Of a DNA stretch of 64,000 bases, positions 16,259-28,692 are shown one piece after another. This DNA is from Pseudomonas sp. BMS12. GTDB taxonomy: Bacteria > Pseudomonadota > Gammaproteobacteria > Pseudomonadales > Pseudomonadaceae. Below the pieces are notes generated by a model. It was not told the origin of the DNA. It saw only the letters and a program-made list of their open reading frames with translations, and made no database searches. The stretch covers positions 125,912 through 189,911 of the forward strand of contig NZ_LSOF01000005.1 of assembly GCF_001592875.1 (NCBI RefSeq), in the 5' to 3' direction. The translations under genes were made by a program, and so were the position numbers. Positions within the stretch are counted from its first letter, which is position 1, and each line of letters starts with the position of its first letter.

Positions 16259-18541
16259 TCAGAGATTCTGGTAGCGATTCATATCCAGCACCCCGGCCTC
16301 GTTCGGCTCGGTTTCGCGGATATAGGCCGACAGATCGTGGAAATAGCGCCAGAACTCCGGGTGGCTGCGGCGAATGCCCCAGCGCAACACCAGCTGCTCG
16401 AACGCCGCCTGATCGCGCACCGCCTCCAGCGCACCGACAAACTCGGGAACCTCGCTGGCCGGCAGGCTGAACATGAAGTTCGGGTAGCTGCTCAGCACGC
16501 CCGGATAAACGGTGAGGGTATCCAGCTCCGGCTGGTAGCGCAGGGATTCGCCGCTCATGAAGGCCACGTTGCTGTGGGCACGGTTGCGCAGCAGGCTGTA
16601 GACCTCGCGCCTGCCGTCGACGAGTTCCACACGCAGCAGGGTCGCCTCGGGCAACTGGTCGATCACCTTGAGCCCACCGGCAGGTCGGCTGGTCAGTCGG
16701 CTCAGCGCTTGCTCGGCATCCTCCAGCTCCGCCGACAGCCCAGGGCGATGACAGACCGCCGTGCGACAGCGATTGATCGGGTCGGGACGGGCATTGAGCG
16801 TGCCGTAACGCTGCAGCAGCACCTTGGCAAAAGCCCCCTTCGCCCCCTCCTCCGGCAAGCCAAGCGCGCTCGGGGTGTCGTGATCGACCGCCGTGTAGTC
16901 CAGCCACATCTTCAGCTTGCCGCTGTTCTGGTACCAGTCGTCCAGGTAGGCCTGGCGCGATTCGGGCGGCAGCAGGCGGAGGAAGTTCAGCTCGGCGCCA
17001 TTGCGGATCAGGTCGAAGTACAGGCGCGTCTGCGCCTGGTGAGAGACATTGCCGAACACGTCGAAATTGACCACCAGCTGGTAGTAGGTGCGCTCCAGCA
17101 ACGGGTAGTCCATCAGCCACAGCGTCTGCGGCACCTCGCCGATCAGGCCCTTGCGCACCATGGCGCTGTCGTGGTGGCGGAAGATGCTCAGCAGCGCATT
17201 GTCATTACCGGCCCAGAGTTGCGACCAGCCCGGCGCAGGAGCGTCGGCGTAGGTTTCGCGGCGTAGGTCCTCGTACTCGTTGCGCTTGTCCCGATAGCTG
17301 CGCCAGAGGCCGAGCAGATCGCCGATCTCATCGAACTGGCCAGGCATCGCCAGCAGCGGCGTGGCGCGCTCGCGGTATTCGGCATCGGTAATGTAGAGGT
17401 CATGCTCGGGGGCCTGGAACAGCGCCCAGAAATTGTCGCGGATCACGTCGGTGGCGATCTGCCCGCGGCAGACCGGACCACGAATGAAGGTACGCACGAA
17501 ATACTCGGCGTTATCCAGCATGAACTGGTAGCGCGCCTGCGCGGGAATCGCGGCGAAGGTCTCGAACGGGTTGGCCCGGCGCTGGGCGCCGTAACCGGGA
17601 ACTGCATCGAGGCTCCAGTCAGAGGCAAAGAACAACGCCTGCACCCGATCCAGTTTCTTCGCACTGAGCGGATAGGTGATGTGCGTCTTGTGCACGATCA
17701 CGCCCTGGATCGGCCACAGGCGGTAGTAGAACTCGCTGCCTGGGTCATCGTTGGGCCGACGGGTGGCGATCATGTCGATCGGCTGGCCACTGGGTGTGCG
17801 TGAACGCACCAACTGGAAGAAATGTCCCGCCTCGCCACCTTCGAAATACAGGTGAGCGAGGAACAGATGCTCGTACAGCCAGCGACTGACCAGCCCTTGC
17901 CGCGCGCCTGGCGCATTGAACATGCGCTCCCACTGCGCAATCTGCTCAAGCTCAACCGCCCTAGGCTGCAGCGCCTGCTCGTCCACCGGCGCGCCTTGCT
18001 GGAGCCACTGTTGCAGGGTGGCGTACTGCTCATCGCTGAGGCCCGCCACGGCGAACGGCATGCCGGCATGGGCATGCTTCTTTGCGTAGGCGGAGAATTC
18101 ATCAGGCAGCGGGCACTGGTTTTCCCGCGAGATGGAGATATCCAGTTCATCCGGCAGCTTGGCATTGGCCGCTAGCGGCTTGCTGCGCGCCAGCTCCAGC
18201 ATGCGCGCCAGCAAGGCAGCCTGGCCGTCGCGGGCATCCAGCACCGAGGCGAACCCTTTGCTGCGCCAGGCTGACTCACTGTGGGCATCGAGGAACAGCC
18301 GCGTAGTCGGCTGCGCCTTGGTGCGCGTACCGTTGTACACCGGCAGCTTGCTGGCACCGCGCAACACCCCCTCGCCACTGCCCAAATTGAGCTGGCAAGG
18401 CGAGTCATAGCAGGCATGGCAGGCCACGCATTTCTCGGTAAGGATGGGCTGGATGTCGCGGCTGTAGGACAGCGGCGCGCTCGCCGCGAATACGGCGGGC
18501 ATGACAGCGCAAAGCAAGAGGGCAAGTCCCTGACGCAGCAT
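16259..18541 (-). CDS. cti: Fatty acid cis/trans isomerase
   Basis: Cti is a periplasmic c-type cytochrome-like enzyme that converts cis to trans unsaturated acyl chains in membrane phospholipids, a fast Pseudomonas response to solvents and heat. The 760-residue product has a signal peptide (about 1-20, MLRQGLALLLCAVMPAVFAA), the haem-binding CVACH at 38-42 and the long Cti domain with YFVRTFIRGPVCRGQIATD and FNFLRLLPPE-like segments. The length is normal for the family. It is divergent from metH across a 150-bp gap, an arrangement shared with other pseudomonads. Activity is usually controlled at enzyme level rather than by transcription. Confidence 0.95.
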   Translation of the reverse strand: MLRQGLALLLCAVMPAVFAASAPLSYSRDIQPILTEKCVACHACYDSPCQLNLGSGEGVLRGASKLPVYNGTRTKAQPTTRLFLDAHSESAWRSKGFASVLDARDGQAALLARMLELARSKPLAANAKLPDELDISISRENQCPLPDEFSAYAKKHAHAGMPFAVAGLSDEQYATLQQWLQQGAPVDEQALQPRAVELEQIAQWERMFNAPGARQGLVSRWLYEHLFLAHLYFEGGEAGHFFQLVRSRTPSGQPIDMIATRRPNDDPGSEFYYRLWPIQGVIVHKTHITYPLSAKKLDRVQALFFASDWSLDAVPGYGAQRRANPFETFAAIPAQARYQFMLDNAEYFVRTFIRGPVCRGQIATDVIRDNFWALFQAPEHDLYITDAEYRERATPLLAMPGQFDEIGDLLGLWRSYRDKRNEYEDLRRETYADAPAPGWSQLWAGNDNALLSIFRHHDSAMVRKGLIGEVPQTLWLMDYPLLERTYYQLVVNFDVFGNVSHQAQTRLYFDLIRNGAELNFLRLLPPESRQAYLDDWYQNSGKLKMWLDYTAVDHDTPSALGLPEEGAKGAFAKVLLQRYGTLNARPDPINRCRTAVCHRPGLSAELEDAEQALSRLTSRPAGGLKVIDQLPEATLLRVELVDGRREVYSLLRNRAHSNVAFMSGESLRYQPELDTLTVYPGVLSSYPNFMFSLPASEVPEFVGALEAVRDQAAFEQLVLRWGIRRSHPEFWRYFHDLSAYIRETEPNEAGVLDMNRYQNL

Positions 18542-18645
18542 GGTTCTATCCTTGGAAAGATTGGCGGGATTCTAACCTCATGACACCCTGCGAACATGAG
18601 CAATATTCATGGAAAGTCCATGACTGCGGAAATGCCATGCAGCTT

Positions 18646-18654
18646 TGCTATCAT
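18646..18654 (+). promoter_or_regulatory. Probable extended -10 promoter of metH
   Basis: TGCTATCAT (extended -10: TG, one base, TATCAT) lies 38 nt before the metH ATG; no good -35 is present. The gap 18542-18691 also has a 6-bp dyad (CATGGA/TCCATG at 18608-18622). I see no B12 or SAM riboswitch in it. Confidence 0.4.
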
Positions 18655-18691
18655 CGCCACCTTTGTTTCCGCACTCTCCAGGTAGTTCCCC

Positions 18692-22402
<3,711 letters not shown>

Positions 22403-22409
22403 CCGTATC

Positions 22410-22426
22410 GGGGCGCCAGGCGCCCC
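22410..22426 (+). terminator. GC-rich hairpin between metH and pnuC
   Basis: GGGGCGCC and GGCGCCCC flank a single A, or equally GGGGCG/CGCCCC around CCAGG. No T-run follows, so termination would be weak. It lies 8 bp after the metH stop and 8 bp before the pnuC ATG and may reduce read-through or pnuC translation. Confidence 0.45.
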
Positions 22427-22434
22427 CTCTCCTC

Positions 22435-22998
22435 ATGACGCCTCTCGAACTCATCGCCTCCGCCCTTGGCATCATCTCCGTCTGGTTGACCGTGCGGCAG
22501 AATCCGCTGTGCTGGCCCATCGGCCTGGTCATGGTGCTGCTCTACGCCTGGTTCTTCCTCGACGCACGCCTGTATTCGCTGGTGCTGCTGCACGGCGTGT
22601 TCGCCGCCATGCAGATCTTCGGCTGGTGGCAATGGCGCCAGGGGGTCGATGACAGCGGACGGCGGCCGGTCAGCACGGCCAGCCGCAACGAGGTACTGAT
22701 CGGCCTGGGCGCGGCCCTGTTGCTCGGCTTGGCGCTTGGCCTGGCCATGAGTCGCCTCACCGAAGCCGTCTATCCCTGGCCGGACGCCCTCCTCACGGCT
22801 TTCAGCCTGCTCGCCCAGCTGTGGATGGCGCTCAAGCGCTGGCAGTGTTGGGTGCTGTGGATAGTGGTCGATGTGCTCTATGTCGGTTTCTTCGGTTTCC
22901 AGGGCTACTGGCTGACCGCCGCCCTGTATGCCGTGTTCACCGCACTGGCGCTGCTCGGTCTACGCGAATGGCGCGCAACCCGGCTGCAAACCGCATGA
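22435..22998 (+). CDS. pnuC: Nicotinamide riboside transporter PnuC
   Basis: PnuC moves nicotinamide riboside across the inner membrane by facilitated diffusion, trapped by phosphorylation inside. The 187-residue product has about seven hydrophobic helices and the family motifs NPLCWPIGLVMVLLYAWFF and WMALKRWQCWVLWIVVDVLY, where the Trp residues line the substrate site. The stop overlaps the start of a NadR-type kinase gene (ATGA), giving a transport-plus-trapping pair. Directly before ATG 22435 is CCCCCTCTCCTC, with no Shine-Dalgarno sequence, and a GC hairpin stands just upstream, so translation may be weak or coupled to metH. Confidence 0.9.
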   Translation: MTPLELIASALGIISVWLTVRQNPLCWPIGLVMVLLYAWFFLDARLYSLVLLHGVFAAMQIFGWWQWRQGVDDSGRRPVSTASRNEVLIGLGAALLLGLALGLAMSRLTEAVYPWPDALLTAFSLLAQLWMALKRWQCWVLWIVVDVLYVGFFGFQGYWLTAALYAVFTALALLGLREWRATRLQTA

Positions 22999-23531
22999 AA
23001 GTTGTGGTGTTCACCGGGCCCGAGTCGAGCGGCAAGACCTTTCTCGCCGAGCGCCTGCAGCGGCACTTTGGCGGCCTGGTGGTGGGCGAATACGTGCGCC
23101 ACTTCATTGATCAGCAGCAGCGAGATACCTGCCTGGCGGATATCCCGAGCATCGCCCACGGCCAACTGGCCTGGGAGGACGCAGCCCGCGCGCAGAGCCC
23201 CGATCTGCTGATTCTCGACACCCACCTGCTGAGCAATATGCTCTGGAGCCACACCCTGTTCGGTGACTGCCCTGCATGGCTGGAGCGGGAGCTACTGGAG
23301 CGACACTACGACCTGCATCTGCTCTTGTCGCCCGAAGGCGTCGAGTGGCAGGACGATGGCCAGCGCTGCCAACCGAGCCTGACCGAGCGCGCGCACTTTC
23401 ATCAGCAGTGCCGCGAGTGGCTGATTCGCCACGACCGCCCCTGGGTCGAGATCGGTGGAAACTGGAGCCAGCGCACAGCCCAGGCTTACGAGCGAGTGCA
23501 CCAGCTGATCCGCAGCGGCGACCAGGACTGA
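22995..23531 (+). CDS. NadR-type AAA ATPase, probable ribosylnicotinamide kinase
   Basis: A 178-residue P-loop kinase of the NadR C-terminal (ribosylnicotinamide kinase) type. It has the Walker A GPESSGKT at residues 8-15, a GEYVRHFI segment that matches the NadR substrate lid, and LLILDTHLLSNMLWS as the Walker B-like strand. The N-terminal repressor and adenylyltransferase domains of full NadR are missing, so it should make nicotinamide mononucleotide only. It overlaps pnuC by 4 bp and the pairing supports salvage of nicotinamide riboside to NAD. The long frame upstream of ATG 22995 is an overlap with pnuC. Confidence 0.85.
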   Translation: MKVVVFTGPESSGKTFLAERLQRHFGGLVVGEYVRHFIDQQQRDTCLADIPSIAHGQLAWEDAARAQSPDLLILDTHLLSNMLWSHTLFGDCPAWLERELLERHYDLHLLLSPEGVEWQDDGQRCQPSLTERAHFHQQCREWLIRHDRPWVEIGGNWSQRTAQAYERVHQLIRSGDQD

Positions 23532-23557
23532 AGGCGGTTCCCAGAAAGACCTACTGA

Positions 23558-24103
23558 TTAGTTCGACACCTCGAAATCTCGTCCCCACAGGCGAATCGAC
23601 TCCACCTTGGTACTCGTCCCTTCGAAAATGAACTTCTGCCGCACACCCGTCTTAGCCGGGATGGTCACATCGTCCGGATTGACCAGACCCGGAAGCGGTG
23701 CGCTGGAGTAACCCTCCTGATCGATGGCCAGCAAGGCGCCGGTCTGCCGCAGATTGATCAGCCGCAATGGCTTGTCGGTCGTGTTCTTGAAGCCCAGCAG
23801 CGCGCTCAGGCTGCCGTCCTCGACGCTCTCGACCTTGAGCAACTGCACGCTAACCTGACCATCGAGTTGCTCCAGGCTGGAAACGACGATCGAACCGTCG
23901 CTACCTTGAGCCGACTCGCGCCCTTCGGTGACCCCGTCGGCGACGCCACCCAACAGGTTCTTGCCCGCGGAGATTGCCGCAGAAACTGCAGCCTTGGCGG
24001 AGTCCTTGATGGTGCTTGGATCAGTAGCCACCTCATCTGCCAGAGCCGTCGAGGCGGACACCATCAATGCAGTCGCGGTGACGAGTAGTGAAATCCTGTT
24101 CAT
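23558..24103 (-). CDS. Exported protein of unknown function, 181 aa
   Basis: I do not recognise a family. The protein has a clear signal peptide (MNRISLLVTATALMVSASTA, cleavage after about residue 22, TALA-DEV). A helical Ala/Gly-rich segment follows (SAKAAVSAAISAGKNLLGGV), then a beta-rich domain from about residue 70 with FKNTTDKPLRLINLRQTGAL, resembling an immunoglobulin-like or DUF4352-type fold in spacing only. ATG 24103 follows CAGGAGC. It is convergent with the NadR-type kinase gene and likely periplasmic or surface-associated. Confidence 0.65.
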   Translation of the reverse strand: MNRISLLVTATALMVSASTALADEVATDPSTIKDSAKAAVSAAISAGKNLLGGVADGVTEGRESAQGSDGSIVVSSLEQLDGQVSVQLLKVESVEDGSLSALLGFKNTTDKPLRLINLRQTGALLAIDQEGYSSAPLPGLVNPDDVTIPAKTGVRQKFIFEGTSTKVESIRLWGRDFEVSN

Positions 24104-24243
24104 GGTATTGCTCCTGGGGTAATGCTAGCGGCAACGAGTTCTACACGGTTCCAGCCTTCCGCACGACCTGGTTCTAAGGCTGAAACCGATCGAAGCGTCA
24201 GGCAAGACAACTGAATCAGGCCTCGGGCCCATGGCTACGTGGC

Positions 24244-24894
24244 CTACTGCCAATCCTTGAGTGCTTGCTCGGCCACTGAGTTCATCGGCTTGGCCAGCAA
24301 GCCTGTCGGGCTCAGGCTAACCGCGAACACCGCGCCATCGGCAATTGGCAGGTAAGTGACTCGCGCCGCTTCGGGGTCGAACAGGAACATATCCCGCTGA
24401 CTCAAGCGCAGCCAGCGCCACAGGTCTATACCGTAGGGGCTGTGCGCCAGTTCGACCCGTGCATGACGGGCAGTCTGTTGCTGCTCGATGGCGAGAAAGC
24501 GACCCGAGAGCTTTTCCAGTCGATATCCCGACTCCAGACCGATCAAGGCTGCCAGCCCCTTCCAGCCCAGCAAACGAGCATCGAGCTGCCACAAATCGCC
24601 CTCCAGCAATACGTCGCGCTCTTCGCCACCTTCCAGCAGATTGACCCGGTAGGCCTGATCGCCCTCGGCGCGGAAACTCAAGGTCACCAGAGGCTTGTCG
24701 GCGACCAGCGCATCGTAGCTGCGCAGATCGTAGGCAATCACGCCGATCAGCCCGGCCAGGGCAACGAAGGCAAACCCTACGGTGCCGCGCAACCAGGCCA
24801 GAAACCAGTTGGGAGCGAACAGGATGCGGGCGGCGATAAACAGCGCCAGCAAGGCCAGCAGGCCAGTGAACCAGGCCAGGCCGTCGTACTGCAT
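24244..24894 (-). CDS. Inner-membrane protein of unknown function, 216 aa
   Basis: Two N-terminal membrane helices (about 7-28 and 36-56; LAWFTGLLALLALFIAARIL and TVGFAFVALAGLIGVIAYDL) are followed by a periplasmic beta-rich domain of about 150 residues with PLVTLSFRAEGDQAYRVNLL and DVLLEGDLWQLDARLLGWKG. Similar proteins in pseudomonads are sometimes labelled as multidrug efflux components, but nothing here supports transport. ATG 24894 is preceded by AAGGA at 9-nt spacing. It is divergent from the TSUP carrier gene, and the 140-bp gap downstream (24104-24243) shows no gene. Confidence 0.7.
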   Translation of the reverse strand: MQYDGLAWFTGLLALLALFIAARILFAPNWFLAWLRGTVGFAFVALAGLIGVIAYDLRSYDALVADKPLVTLSFRAEGDQAYRVNLLEGGEERDVLLEGDLWQLDARLLGWKGLAALIGLESGYRLEKLSGRFLAIEQQQTARHARVELAHSPYGIDLWRWLRLSQRDMFLFDPEAARVTYLPIADGAVFAVSLSPTGLLAKPMNSVAEQALKDWQ

Positions 24895-24994
24895 GAGAGC
24901 GATTCCTTCTGCGTGAATTTGCCGGCATTATGCTCAGCAGCCGCGCTGTGGGCCAGCAACAGGCCCGCACAATTGAACCCACTTCGAGTTTTTT

Positions 24995-25771
24995 ATGCCT
25001 TTCGTGCCTGAGCTGGGAATGGAACCCAGCGTGCTGTTGATTCTTGCCCTGGTTGCCTTTCTTGCCGGCTTCATCGACGCCATCGCTGGCGGCGGAGGTC
25101 TGCTGACCATCCCGGCCCTGCTGACCGCCGGTTTGCCACCGCACCTGGTGCTGGGCACCAACAAACTGTGCGCCACCTTCGGCTCGGCCACCGCCAGTTA
25201 CACCTTCTACCGGCGCAAACTGTTTCGCCCGCGCGAGTGGCGCAATGCCCTGCTGGCTACCGCAATCGGCGCGTGCCTGGGCGCGATCATCGCCCACTGG
25301 CTACCGGCAGCCTGGCTCAACCAGATGCTGCCCGCGGTGGTCTTCGGTTGCGGCCTGTATCTGCTGTTTGGCAAGACGCCGGAAACCCACGGCCAGCAGG
25401 ATGCGCCCATCGCCCAGAGGCGCCAGTGGCCGCAGGGGCTGGGCCTGGGCTTCTACGACGGCGTGGCCGGACCGGGAACCGGGGCATTCTGGACCGTCAG
25501 CACACTGCTGCTCTACCCCCTGGACCTACTGCGCGCCAGCGGCGTGGCCCGTAGCATGAACTTCGTCAGCAACGCCATGGCCCTGGTGGTCTTCATCGCT
25601 ACTGGGCAGGTGGCCTGGCTTCTCGGCATCAGCATGGGCCTGGCTCTGATGGCTGGAGCCTTCCTCGGTGCGCGCACGGCCATCCACGGCGGCTCCCGGT
25701 TCATTCGCCCGGTATTCATCCTGGTGGTATTGGCCTTGACCGCGCGCCTGGCGTGGCAGCACTGGTTCTGA
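24995..25771 (+). CDS. TSUP (TauE/SafE) family membrane transporter
   Basis: A 258-residue membrane protein of the sulfite/organosulfonate exporter TauE/SafE family with about seven to eight helices. The family signature near the N-terminus is GFIDAIAGGGGLLTIPALL, followed by LGTNKLCATFGSATASYTFY; the equivalent in the second half is GFYDGVAGPGTGAFW. Such carriers move sulfur-containing or small organic anions, usually outward. The start is unsettled: ATG 24995 has no good Shine-Dalgarno sequence, and ATG 25019 is an alternative that still keeps the first helix. A VOC protein gene follows at a 14-bp gap. Confidence 0.87.
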   Translation: MPFVPELGMEPSVLLILALVAFLAGFIDAIAGGGGLLTIPALLTAGLPPHLVLGTNKLCATFGSATASYTFYRRKLFRPREWRNALLATAIGACLGAIIAHWLPAAWLNQMLPAVVFGCGLYLLFGKTPETHGQQDAPIAQRRQWPQGLGLGFYDGVAGPGTGAFWTVSTLLLYPLDLLRASGVARSMNFVSNAMALVVFIATGQVAWLLGISMGLALMAGAFLGARTAIHGGSRFIRPVFILVVLALTARLAWQHWF

Positions 25772-25785
25772 AAAGGAGTTGCGCC

Positions 25786-26154
25786 ATGCGACTTGGCAAC
25801 ACCACCCCGATCCTGCGTATCTTCGACGAAGCCAAAGCCCGGGAATTCTACCTGGACTACCTGGGCTTCCGGTGCGACTGGGAACACCGCTTCGCGCCGG
25901 GTATGCCGCTGTACCTGCAGGTATCGCGCGACGGTTGCGTGCTGCACCTGTCCGAGCATCATGGCGATGCCTGCCCGGGCGCGGCACTGCGCATCGAGAC
26001 CGATGCCCTCGACGCACTCCATCAGGAACTCGAGCGGAAAGATTACGCCTACGCACGCCCTGCGATCGAGGCCATGCCCTGGGGCAGTCGTGACATGAGT
26101 GTGCGCGATCCCTTCGGCAACCGCCTGACCTTCACCGACGCCATCAGCACCTGA
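25786..26154 (+). CDS. Glyoxalase/bleomycin-resistance superfamily protein
   Basis: A 122-residue VOC-fold protein. It begins MRLGNTTPILRIFDEAKARE and contains FYLDYLGFRCDWEHRFAPG, with the C-terminal GSRDMSVRDPFGNRLTF typical of bleomycin-binding relatives. Acidic and aromatic residues suggest ligand sequestration rather than metal catalysis, but this is not certain. ATG 25786 follows AAAAGGAG, so the 11-residue upstream extension is not used. It is probably co-transcribed with the TSUP gene and is convergent with nudC (3-bp gap). Confidence 0.82.
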   Translation: MRLGNTTPILRIFDEAKAREFYLDYLGFRCDWEHRFAPGMPLYLQVSRDGCVLHLSEHHGDACPGAALRIETDALDALHQELERKDYAYARPAIEAMPWGSRDMSVRDPFGNRLTFTDAIST

Positions 26155-26157
26155 AAC

Positions 26158-26991
26158 TCAACGGTGCAGCTGCGGCTCCGGCAATCCGAGTCGGCGCGCC
26201 ACATACAGGTCGATCAGATAACGGGCGATGGAGCGCTGCATCGGCAGTGGCGGCAGATTCTCGATGTGGAACCAGGCGGCATCCTCGATCTCGTCGGCCT
26301 GCGGCACTATCTCGCCGCCGGCGTACTCGGCATGAAAGCCCAACATCAGCGAGTGCGGGAATGGCCAGCCCTGACTGCCGAGATACTGCAGGTTGCGCAC
26401 CTCGATACCAACCTCTTCGCGCACCTCGCGAGCTACGCATTCCTCTGCCGACTCGCCGGGCTCGACGAAACCGGCAAGCGTGCTGTAGACCCCGGCCACA
26501 AAACGCGGCGACCGAGCCAGCAGCACCTCGTCACCGCGCGTCACCAGCACGATCATGCTCGGCGAGATGCGCGCATAGCTGTCCAGGCCGCACGCGGGGC
26601 AGCGCATGCAGCGCTCGCCCGGCACTTGCTGGGTCGCACTGCCGCAACGACCGCAGAAGCGATGATTGGCTTGCCAGGTACCGACCTGGTCGGCGAAGGC
26701 CAGCATGCGGAAAGTCGGATAGTCGGCCTGTAGCATGAATTGCCGCAAGCTCTGCCAGAAGCAACCTTCCAGCTCGGCCGGCTGGTCCAGCACCAGCATC
26801 CAGACCGGCTCGCCATCGAACTGGCCGAGGCCGTGCTCGCCGCGGATCGACAGGTCCTGGCGCTTGAGCCATTCACGTGGAAACAGTACGCCATTGCCAT
26901 CGGCCAGAAAGCCCTGAGGGCTGCGCACCAGTGCCCAGCCGCCTGGCAGGGCATTGTCCAGCAACGGGGTGGTCTGCCAGCCAGTACTCAT
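26158..26991 (-). CDS. nudC: NADH pyrophosphatase / NAD-RNA decapping Nudix hydrolase
   Basis: NudC splits NADH to NMNH and AMP and removes NAD caps from RNA 5' ends. The 277-residue product has an N-terminal domain, a zinc-ribbon with CGRC and CMRCPAC, and the Nudix box [20 protein letters not shown] fitting G-x5-E-x7-R-E-x2-E-E. The subfamily marker reads SQGWPFPHS where SQPWPFPxS is usual, one substitution. The start ATG 26991 shares one base with the fimL stop (TGATG), so the two are translationally coupled. The much longer upstream frame is the antisense-phase overlap with fimL. Confidence 0.95.
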   Translation of the reverse strand: MSTGWQTTPLLDNALPGGWALVRSPQGFLADGNGVLFPREWLKRQDLSIRGEHGLGQFDGEPVWMLVLDQPAELEGCFWQSLRQFMLQADYPTFRMLAFADQVGTWQANHRFCGRCGSATQQVPGERCMRCPACGLDSYARISPSMIVLVTRGDEVLLARSPRFVAGVYSTLAGFVEPGESAEECVAREVREEVGIEVRNLQYLGSQGWPFPHSLMLGFHAEYAGGEIVPQADEIEDAAWFHIENLPPLPMQRSIARYLIDLYVARRLGLPEPQLHR

Positions 26992-28664
26992 CAGGCGGCT
27001 ACCGACAGACCCAGGGCACGCACGCTCTCTTCGGCCAGGTCGAGCACGCTCGGGGTCGTTTCCGGACGCAGCACAGCACCCGCCTCGAGGTAGTACTCCA
27101 GGCTGCTGAGGGCATCGGCCAGGGTTTCCAGCATCTGCTCCGAGGGCATCTGCGGAACGTCGATCATCTGCTTCTGGATGTAATCGGCGCACAGACCGAT
27201 CAGCTTGGCCGCCCGCTCCTGATTGAGGAACCACATGCCGCCACGCACCGCCTGCAGGCTGATAGGCACGTTGGCCAAGTGCATGCGATCGCCGCCCGAT
27301 TCCAGGTAGGAGGTGATGGCGCGCTTGGCCAGGGCCAGACCGCCCTGGGCCTCGTCGATCACCACGATGCGCGCCTCGACCAGCTGATGCGCGGCGAAGG
27401 CCTCGCCCTCGTCCCCCGGCTGCACCGGAGCCGGGCGCGAGTTACGTTGTTCACCGCGCTCCAGACTGGCCACCATGCTTTCCACATAGAGCACCGCCTC
27501 GGCCAAGCGATGCAGCTCATCGGCCTGCGCAGGACTGTTCTCGCTCCAGCCACCGACCACCGGCAGCTGCACCTGCAGCGCGTTGGAGGCCGAGCTGAGG
27601 CCTACCATGCTGAGGGTCTTGGCCATCTTGCCGAGTAGGGCATGCAGGTTGCCGAAGCTGTCCGCCTGAGCCGTACCACGCTCAATCAGGTCGAGCAGAT
27701 CCTTGGCTCCGGCCAACTCCTCGCGAATCGCCGAAGACAGCGAGCGCATGACGCCCTGCCCCGGCCCCGAAAGGCGCTGGTACTCCTCGTCGAGCAGATG
27801 ATCGGTGAACGGCAACGGCGCCAGGCCGAACGCTTCATGCACCGCACTGGCATGCGGCCCGCGACTGTCGGCCAGAGCCACCAGATAGAGCAATTCCTTG
27901 AGCAGGCTGCGCGGGACTTCGTAACTGCCATTGCCGGCCAGAGCCTGCTTGATCTCGCGATCCAGACGGGAGAACAACTGCTTGCGCGCCTTGCGCGGCA
28001 GCAGCTGACCGTCCAGCTGCGACTCCAGCGCAGCCGCGCCAACCCAGTACAGGCGCCCCGCCGGCTTGTCGGCGAACAGGCTGTCCAGGCGCGCCAGGGC
28101 GCGCAGCATCAGTTTGAGGCCGGCCTGAGGATTGTCTTCGCGAATAAAACCGAGCAGCCCGACCTGATACATGTGGCGCAGACGGCGGGCAGCCTCGGCA
28201 GCGACTGGGGCGGCCGGCACGCCGGCCGGGCGCATATGGTCGAGGCGCACACTGAAGAAGAAGCTTTCCGGCAACGGTGGCTGGCCACCGGCCTGACGCA
28301 GTTCGTTGATCGCCGGCAGCAGCAGCTCCGGCATTTCCTGGCGGTGGGCGTCGACGTTTTCCAGATAGCGGCGCAATACATACAGGGCATTGCTCAGCGC
28401 GGTCAGCTGGCCATCGCGCTCCTCGCCGGCACCGGTAGGGATGTCGGTAGCCTGTTGCAGCACTTCCTGGGCCAGCATCTCAGCCCCGGCCAACTCGATC
28501 AGATTGAGGGTGCCGCGCACCTGCTGGAGGTTTTCCACGGCCTGCTGCAGCAGGCTGCCGTTGTTTCGTTCGGCAATGAAGTGTTCGAGACTCTGTTCGG
28601 TCTCTTCCATGGTGGTGAACAACTCATCACGCACCAGGCTCAGGGATGTCGCTCCAGTGACCAT
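26991..28664 (-). CDS. fimL: FimL, ChpA-like twitching-motility regulator
   Basis: FimL resembles the N-terminal histidine-phosphotransfer-like region of ChpA. In P. aeruginosa it promotes type IV pilus twitching and cAMP production through CyaB and Vfr. The 557-residue protein is almost all helical, with repeated Hpt-like bundles: [17 protein letters not shown] near residues 51-67 and [19 protein letters not shown] near 480. The site where an Hpt domain has its phospho-accepting His (in HTLKG-like motifs) has no His, as known for FimL. It is followed by nudC with a one-base overlap. Identification rests on sequence type and its place next to nudC. Confidence 0.85.
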   Translation of the reverse strand: MVTGATSLSLVRDELFTTMEETEQSLEHFIAERNNGSLLQQAVENLQQVRGTLNLIELAGAEMLAQEVLQQATDIPTGAGEERDGQLTALSNALYVLRRYLENVDAHRQEMPELLLPAINELRQAGGQPPLPESFFFSVRLDHMRPAGVPAAPVAAEAARRLRHMYQVGLLGFIREDNPQAGLKLMLRALARLDSLFADKPAGRLYWVGAAALESQLDGQLLPRKARKQLFSRLDREIKQALAGNGSYEVPRSLLKELLYLVALADSRGPHASAVHEAFGLAPLPFTDHLLDEEYQRLSGPGQGVMRSLSSAIREELAGAKDLLDLIERGTAQADSFGNLHALLGKMAKTLSMVGLSSASNALQVQLPVVGGWSENSPAQADELHRLAEAVLYVESMVASLERGEQRNSRPAPVQPGDEGEAFAAHQLVEARIVVIDEAQGGLALAKRAITSYLESGGDRMHLANVPISLQAVRGGMWFLNQERAAKLIGLCADYIQKQMIDVPQMPSEQMLETLADALSSLEYYLEAGAVLRPETTPSVLDLAEESVRALGLSVAA

Positions 28665-28692
28665 AGGTCTGCTGAACCTCTCTAGACTGCTA

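Noticed and set aside
18542..18691. Possible SAM or cobalamin riboswitch before metH
   Set aside because: The gap is only 150 bp and shows neither a B12-box nor the SAM-aptamer stems; only an extended -10 and a short dyad are visible.
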